The translations under genes and the position numbers were made by a program. DNA of 13,297 nt. It comes from Euperipatoides rowelli (taxonomy: Eukaryota > Onychophora > Udeonychophora > Euonychophora > Peripatopsidae). Below the pieces are notes generated by a model, which saw only the letters and a program-made list of their open reading frames with translations, ran no database searches and had not been told where the DNA came from. Shown piece after piece: positions 9,580-13,297 of this stretch. The stretch lies in the NCBI GenBank assembly GCA_003024985.2, contig PXIH01S0006667.1. One strand, given 5' to 3'. How positions within the stretch are numbered: position 1 is the first letter of the stretch; each line of letters opens with the position of its first letter.

Positions 9580-9615
9580 GAAGGGTGCGGTATAGTCTGA
9601 GATCCAGACGCTAGT

Positions 9616-10011
9616 TCAATTGTTTTAAAGAAATTAGGCAACAATATTATTATTTTTAGTTTTCATGGCTTTGTTAATAGTATATTTTTGTTTAACAAAA
9701 TTTTATTTTAAATTAACAATGCTTTAAAAAAAAATACAGCTGTATTTTTAAACTAATATGATTGATTTTAAAAAAATTGATTTCAAAAGTTAACCAAGAA
9801 GTGTTCATCTTTGAAAAAAAAAGATTTATTAGTTTATACTGGATTGAACAATAAAACAATTTGAATGTCTAAATTTTTATTTTGTGTGTGTTTGTAAAGT
9901 TATGTGTAATTAAAGGAAAATAAACAAACAACAAGCAGACAAATTCAACACTGACTTAGTGGTGACCCTACATAACTAAATTTAAACTGAAATTTAAAAG
10001 AAAATTTAAAC
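9616..10011. other. Gene-free stretch between the MITE and the LINE tail
   Basis: This should hold the body of the LINE if the copy were longer, but no reverse-transcriptase motif is seen in the plus frames. It is AT-rich filler. Confidence 0.55.
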
Positions 10012-10148
10012 ATATCTATCAGACCACTTTGACTTTGGACTTTAAAACACACCTATCCAAAGATGTCTTCTAGCCAGAGGATAGTGGCCTACGTTTAAGC
10101 TGATACAAATCGCATTGTAAATCCATTATTATTATTATTATTATTATT
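10012..10148 (+). mobile_element. 3' end of a CR1/L2-type non-LTR retrotransposon (LINE), remnant
   Basis: In the plus frame from 10020 the sequence reads QTTLTLDFKTHLSKDVF then stop. This resembles the last residues of CR1/jockey-clade reverse transcriptases, where a pattern like SL..FK..LKTHLF closes the protein. After about 50 bases of 3' UTR comes a worn version of a gcgctatataaat-type tail (here gcattgtaaatcc), then eight ATT units, the usual 3' tail of such LINEs. About four codons of the usual FK..LK spacing are missing, and nothing recognisable as RT lies upstream, so this is a strongly 5'-truncated, decayed copy. The clade assignment is from memory of family patterns. Confidence 0.6.
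10125..10148 (+). repeat. (ATT)8 microsatellite, LINE 3' tail
   Basis: Eight perfect ATT units sit at the 3' end of the LINE remnant. LINEs of the CR1/L2 group prime on and end in such short tandem units, so this is probably the retrotransposition tail rather than an independent microsatellite. Confidence 0.9.
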
Positions 10149-10749
10149 GTGCTGAGATGGCCTTAAAAGGATTGATGTTATTTAATTCTACTGCCAATCG
10201 TGCAAACAACAAAATTTTTAAGGTCACATTAAATAATTTATGATAGGAAATTTGGCCAATGTAAATGATACCCATTGTGGTGCGACTAACCATGCAGCCA
10301 TGAACAGTAAATTTAGAAAGTCACAGCTTCAATCTGTAGAATTATTATTCTGTGCGCCAAAAATGTAATGGCTGCACTAAATTCTTAAATAAGCCACTTT
10401 CAGTTCATAAAATCAAACGAAGGAATGAGAATAACAATTTAATCTTGAATAAATTCCATAAGTAAACAGATGGCACTTATGATTGAGTTAAAAAATAAAC
10501 GAGGTTTTTATTAACTTGGCACTATCTTAAAAAGGAATTTAGAAAGTCAATTCACACAATAATTAAAACTTTTGGTAAATGTTTATTTTAGTGATAAGAG
10601 GATTAAAAATCTCAAACTTTTTGTTGCGAAAGAGTGTTCCGTTAATCTTTTAGAAAGATCATAGCTCAAAACTTTAAGACTATTTGAAAGGTTACGGTGT
10701 CAGTAAAACAAATAAATCATCATAATGAAAATAAGGAGGAAGGGAGAGT
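10149..10749. other. Gene-free stretch right of the LINE tail
   Basis: A 9-bp inverted pair TGCAGCCAT / ATGGCTGCA (near 10293 and 10369) encloses a moderately GC-rich segment that may be an old repeat. Open runs of about 40 codons here contain no recognisable domain. Confidence 0.5.
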
Positions 10750-11148
10750 ATGAACCAAATGGTTAAGTCTATGAATAACCTGTCCACAATTGATGAAGGT
10801 TTATGAAATTTTGTTAAATTTCATTCCATGCTGAACGAATTTACAGCATAAATGCAGATTTTTCTCCAGTTTTAACATCAAAATAAAGTTATGGAACACA
10901 TGAAACTAAATTTGTCAACACAAGGCTCGACAAATCTAATCTCTCATGTCTACAAAAAAAAAAAAGGTGAATTGTTAAAAGCATGAAAAAAACTTATCAA
11001 TGGAATGCACCGATATTAATAATAGTGCATATTAAACACTAATATTAAAGAAGCTGAAAGAACTGCTCATCTTGTGCATATTATCGACTGTAACGAAACT
11101 TTAAATATGAATGATAAGCTATCAACATTTGTCAAAGGAGAACTGTAA
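10750..11148 (+). pseudogene. Possible hAT-transposase-like debris (very uncertain)
   Basis: One frame, broken by several stops, holds short strings that recall FAM200/ZBED5-type hAT transposases: NFVKFHSMLNEF (10807 on), LNLSTQGSTNLISHVY (10906 on) and TNIKEAERTAHLVHII followed by VKG (11038-11140). In intact relatives the T-D-x-x-D-T-A-Q-L block comes before the N-F-I-K and L-N-x-x-L-Q-G blocks, whereas here it comes last. A single simple copy therefore does not explain the order. The final 44-codon open run is the most coding-like part. Stop density is only slightly below chance, so this may be coincidence. Confidence 0.15.
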
Positions 11149-12130
11149 AGAAGTCCAAGTCAGGTAAAAAAAAAAGGCAACAAGTAACGAAGTTAACTAG
11201 TCGTAATACAGCCCGGTAAACTCTGAATTATATTAAAAAGGAAGGAATCAGCAGATCTCTCTGACTTTTGTTCAAATTAAACTGTTATTTATACACTAAG
11301 CAGACTCCCGGTAATAAAATAAACCAAACAAGTAAAAGCAAGACATAATGGGGTGTATTGAGTTGTACGAAAGACATTAATTAAAGACTAATTATAATTA
11401 ACTTTAGAATGAATGGTCAATATTAAAATACAAGCACATCTTTAAGCTATCTTTCAAAGTGGTTTAAATATTCTAATTTATCTCTTTGAATACTGAGATC
11501 ACTCGTTAATTTTTCCTCAATTTATTTTGTTGTTACTATTAATTAAGAAATGATGACAGCATTTATTGAGCTATTGAGCAAAGGTTAATTAACCAGTCAT
11601 TTTAAAGAACCATCTTAAACAACTGAAAATTAAAAATATGCCTATTATATTCAATTAATTTAAGAAGTGTCAAAAAATTTGAGTTAATATCCCTTTTTAA
11701 ATAAGAATTATTGATTTTTGTTAAAAAAAAAAAAACCGTAACAAAGACATTTTCACAAAATCGCTCCTTAAGAACAATCTTAGCTTAACCTCATAAAAAA
11801 AATTATGCAGAAGTTGATACAGATTCTTCCTTTTGTGAATACCGTAATTTATTTGAAATATGACAAATATTGTTTTAAAAAAATGTTGATGCTCAAAATG
11901 GCGAGATTTTATTCTGAAAATGTACAATTCATTATAATTAGGAGTGTTTTCCTATTTACATCTTTGGAAACATCAGTTGAATAGAAGATATTTTTATTAA
12001 ATTGAACAGTGCTCCAGTTAACAGAAATTTGAGAACATATTAAACTTTAAAAGATAAAATAAATTACAGAATTAATGAGGTTCAGATAAATGACAAAACC
12101 AGGGACACAAATTATGTTTACAATAAGAAT

Positions 12131-12148
12131 GAGAGAGAGAGAGAGAGA
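12131..12148 (+). repeat. (GA)9 microsatellite
   Basis: Nine uninterrupted GA units lie in otherwise AT-rich intronic sequence. It is short and probably length-variable. Confidence 0.9.
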
Positions 12149-12190
12149 TAATAAATTTATAATTGAATTATTTATTCGGAATCAAATTTT

Positions 12191-12238
12191 TGATCAAATT
12201 GGAATTTTCCATGGGAAAAAAAAAAAGAAATTTGATCA
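12191..12238. repeat. Short hairpin around a TTTTCC-ATG-GGAAAA core
   Basis: Outer arms TGATCAAATT and AATTTGATCA are perfect 10-bp complements. Inside them TTTTCC and GGAAAA pair around ATG, with unpaired A residues on the right side. It has no U-tail or gene context to suggest a function. Confidence 0.55.
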
Positions 12239-12784
12239 TTAAATTCTTTATGATATACAAAATGTTATACAAAGTGTAAACTTGGGACTAATATTTCATA
12301 GAAAGACCAATTCAAGACTAAATTATCTACTGTAAATTACAATAACCCTTTAAAATATAATTTAACATTTTGGGCTTGATTGTTAAGCTTAACAGAACTC
12401 GTACATATAAAAGTCGCATGACTCAAACTCATCATACTACATATGCAAAAACCTTGAGGCAAACATTTAGTTTCAATTTTAATATTTTTTTATTTTTTTT
12501 TCCTTCTTAGAGAAAATTTAATAAAATAATCTCTGGAAAATGTGAGATTTTAAGAGTTTTAGCTTTTACATATTATCCGAGCTGTTATGCTTTACGAATA
12601 AGCCATTATTTCATGTTTTATTTTCTAATAATAAATGTATTAAAAATTATCAAGATAAAGAATCTATGCTTTTAATGACTTGGAGAATTATTAATTTCAG
12701 ACGTCTTTATTCTCTCTTGTTAAAAATAAGTATTAAACATAACAGACAAAATTCTGGCATCCCACCCTCACCTTATGTTATTCT

Positions 12785-12790
12785 ACTTAC
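12785..12790 (-). other. 5' splice donor of the PHD exon
   Basis: On the minus strand the exon ends TTCCAG and is followed by GTAAGT, an ideal donor. It fixes the 3' end of the exon at 12791 in phase 0, straight after a Gln codon. Confidence 0.8.
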
Positions 12791-12895
12791 CTGGAATGTT
12801 CCAGCACTTGCAGCACAGGGATAATGATAAATTTTATTGCACTTTGGAATTCGACAAAGAATAGTAGCACCAACTCTCTTGCAGTAACTGCACTT
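12791..12895 (-). CDS. Internal exon of a KMT2C/KMT2D (MLL3/4)-like gene: extended PHD zinc finger
   Basis: Read on the minus strand, this 105-nt exon gives 35 residues with no stop, starting KCSYCKRVGATILC and ending YHYPCAASAGTFQ. The zinc ligands of an extended PHD finger are visible: C2-x2-C5, C14-x4-C19 and H24-x2-C27, with the family signature GATI-C-x4-C-x3-YH-x-PCA. The closing C-P-x-H pair is missing and should be in the next exon. The AGTFQ end followed by an exon break most resembles the first extended PHD finger of KMT2C/KMT2D (LPT in flies), the H3K4 monomethyltransferases that act at enhancers in the COMPASS-like complex. The exon is flanked by an AG acceptor after a pyrimidine-rich tract and by a GTAAGT donor, and it is in phase 0 at both ends. 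G+C is clearly above the surroundings. Other extended PHD proteins (PHF6, RAI1/TCF20 types) are possible but fit less well. The KMT2 assignment rests on remembered family patterns, not a search. Confidence 0.82.
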
Positions 12896-12928
12896 CTATA
12901 AATTTGTAATGGGGGAAAATAGAAAAAT
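12896..12928 (-). other. Polypyrimidine tract and 3' splice acceptor of the PHD exon
   Basis: On the minus strand a tract rich in T and C (ttttctattttccccc) is followed by a short AT stretch and ends TATAG directly before AAG TGC. This places the first exon base at 12895. The next upstream AG would bring no further recognisable finger residues. Confidence 0.7.
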
Positions 12929-13297
12929 CCAAACAACATAAAATTCAACAGTTATTCTTTTAAATTAAATGACAAATTAGTGTCCCTATGCTAAAAAATA
13001 TATATAGAAAGCATAATATGTAGACTGAATCTACAATAGTTGCAATGAACAAGTAAACCATCACGTTTTTATATGTTAAATAAACCACTAGAGGGCATGG
13101 ATGAGAAAGAAGAATAGTTATGAAAATGCAATAGTGCTCACTTGAATTTGTTAAAAAGTTTCGTTTGATTATTTTCTGTTTTTTTTTTTTTAATTGATTT
13201 TACTTTAGTAACTGTATAAAATATATAATGTATATACACTGTGGCTACGTTTTTTAAAAATCTCCGAGCTCGATCTCCGAGAAATTGTACACGTCAC
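12929..13297. other. Probable intron upstream of the PHD exon
   Basis: AT-rich apart from the CTCF-like motif and the right edge. The last 40 bases turn GC-rich and carry TCTCCGAG twice (13261-13268 and 13275-13282), which may be the start of another element or exon cut by the window. Confidence 0.5.
13085..13097 (+). promoter_or_regulatory. CTCF-core-like motif CCACTAGAGGGCA
   Basis: The 13 bases match the core CTCF consensus CCASYAGRKGGCR at every position. CTCF is present in most bilaterians and binds such sites as an insulator or loop anchor. The site is in the intron about 190 bp upstream of the PHD exon in transcript terms. The match is seen directly; binding is inference. Motifs of this form also ride on transposons, and no element boundary is visible here. 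Confidence 0.4.

Larger units (their letters stand above)
9329..9615. mobile_element. Inverted-repeat element (MITE or foldback), 287 bp
   Basis: The ends are perfect 22-bp inverted repeats: the left end starts ACTAGCGTCTGGATCTCAGA and the right end is its reverse complement. Between them lie a 26-bp near-perfect hairpin (9373-9431), an AT stretch, and two related copies of a GGTTAGGGTTAG-like segment ending in TTAGAGATC. G+C is well above the flanks, which marks it as inserted DNA. There is no open frame, so it is non-autonomous. No clear target duplication is seen: a GTT sits at each end only if the termini are taken asymmetrically. Without a duplication or transposase the superfamily cannot be named. 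Confidence 0.8.
11149..12790. other. Probable intron downstream of the PHD exon
   Basis: On the minus strand this follows the PHD exon donor. I searched by eye for the expected continuation (a Leu-Leu-Cys-Pro-x-His-like string after an acceptor) and did not find it. The open frame at 11721-11927 (minus) is Phe/Lys low-complexity sequence and is not called. Only the (GA)9 repeat and the hairpin at 12191 stand out. Confidence 0.6.

Noticed and set aside
10750-10920. Resemblance of MNQMVKSM and VMEHM segments to CHMP1 or to GAT-domain proteins
   Set aside because: Alignments needed several gaps and had inconsistent spacing in both cases; short charged helical strings match many families.
11721-11927. 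68-codon minus-strand open frame
   Set aside because: Phe/Lys/His-rich, ends in a poly-Phe run from the A homopolymer at 11721; no recognisable family.
1-13297. CRISPR arrays, tRNA or rRNA genes, bacterial operons or a viral genome
   Set aside because: No regularly spaced repeats, no cloverleaf or rRNA core motifs recognised, no bacterial gene density, and no viral structural or replicase domain seen on either strand.

Overview
This is AT-rich eukaryotic DNA (I estimate about 27-30% G+C by eye). It is full of A and T homopolymers, has no bacterial gene organisation and contains one undetermined base. It looks like intronic and intergenic DNA of a metazoan. The retroelement tail (a worn RT C-terminus plus ATT repeats) and the hAT terminal sequence are of kinds common in invertebrates; a gastropod mollusc or another AT-rich invertebrate would fit, but the window cannot settle the species.

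The only strongly supported coding sequence is one 105-nt internal exon on the minus strand at 12791-12895. Good splice sites flank it, and it encodes 35 residues of an extended PHD zinc finger that most resembles the first such finger of KMT2C/KMT2D (MLL3/MLL4) histone H3K4 methyltransferases. Its last zinc ligands (C-P-x-H) must lie in the next exon, and I could not find that exon to the left. Much or all of 1-12790 may therefore be one long intron of this gene, or may run into a neighbouring gene.

Most of the rest is explained by transposon debris. A 365-bp non-autonomous hAT element (5759-6123) has an 8-bp target duplication. A 287-bp inverted-repeat element (9329-9615) carries a 26-bp internal hairpin and a partial internal duplication. 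The worn 3' end of a CR1/L2-type LINE with an (ATT)8 tail lies at 10012-10148. A foldback lies at 4155-4218, and an 18-bp inverted-repeat pair (5057-5404) may bound another MITE. A decayed ankyrin-repeat sequence on the minus strand (about 6231-6530) sits just beside the hAT element.

Several short open stretches (1482-1601 minus, 3367-3555 plus, 9132-9224 plus, 10750-11148 plus) look somewhat coding-like but match no family securely. A perfect match to the CTCF core consensus (13085-13097) lies in the intron upstream of the PHD exon. I saw no RNA gene, CRISPR array or complete gene.
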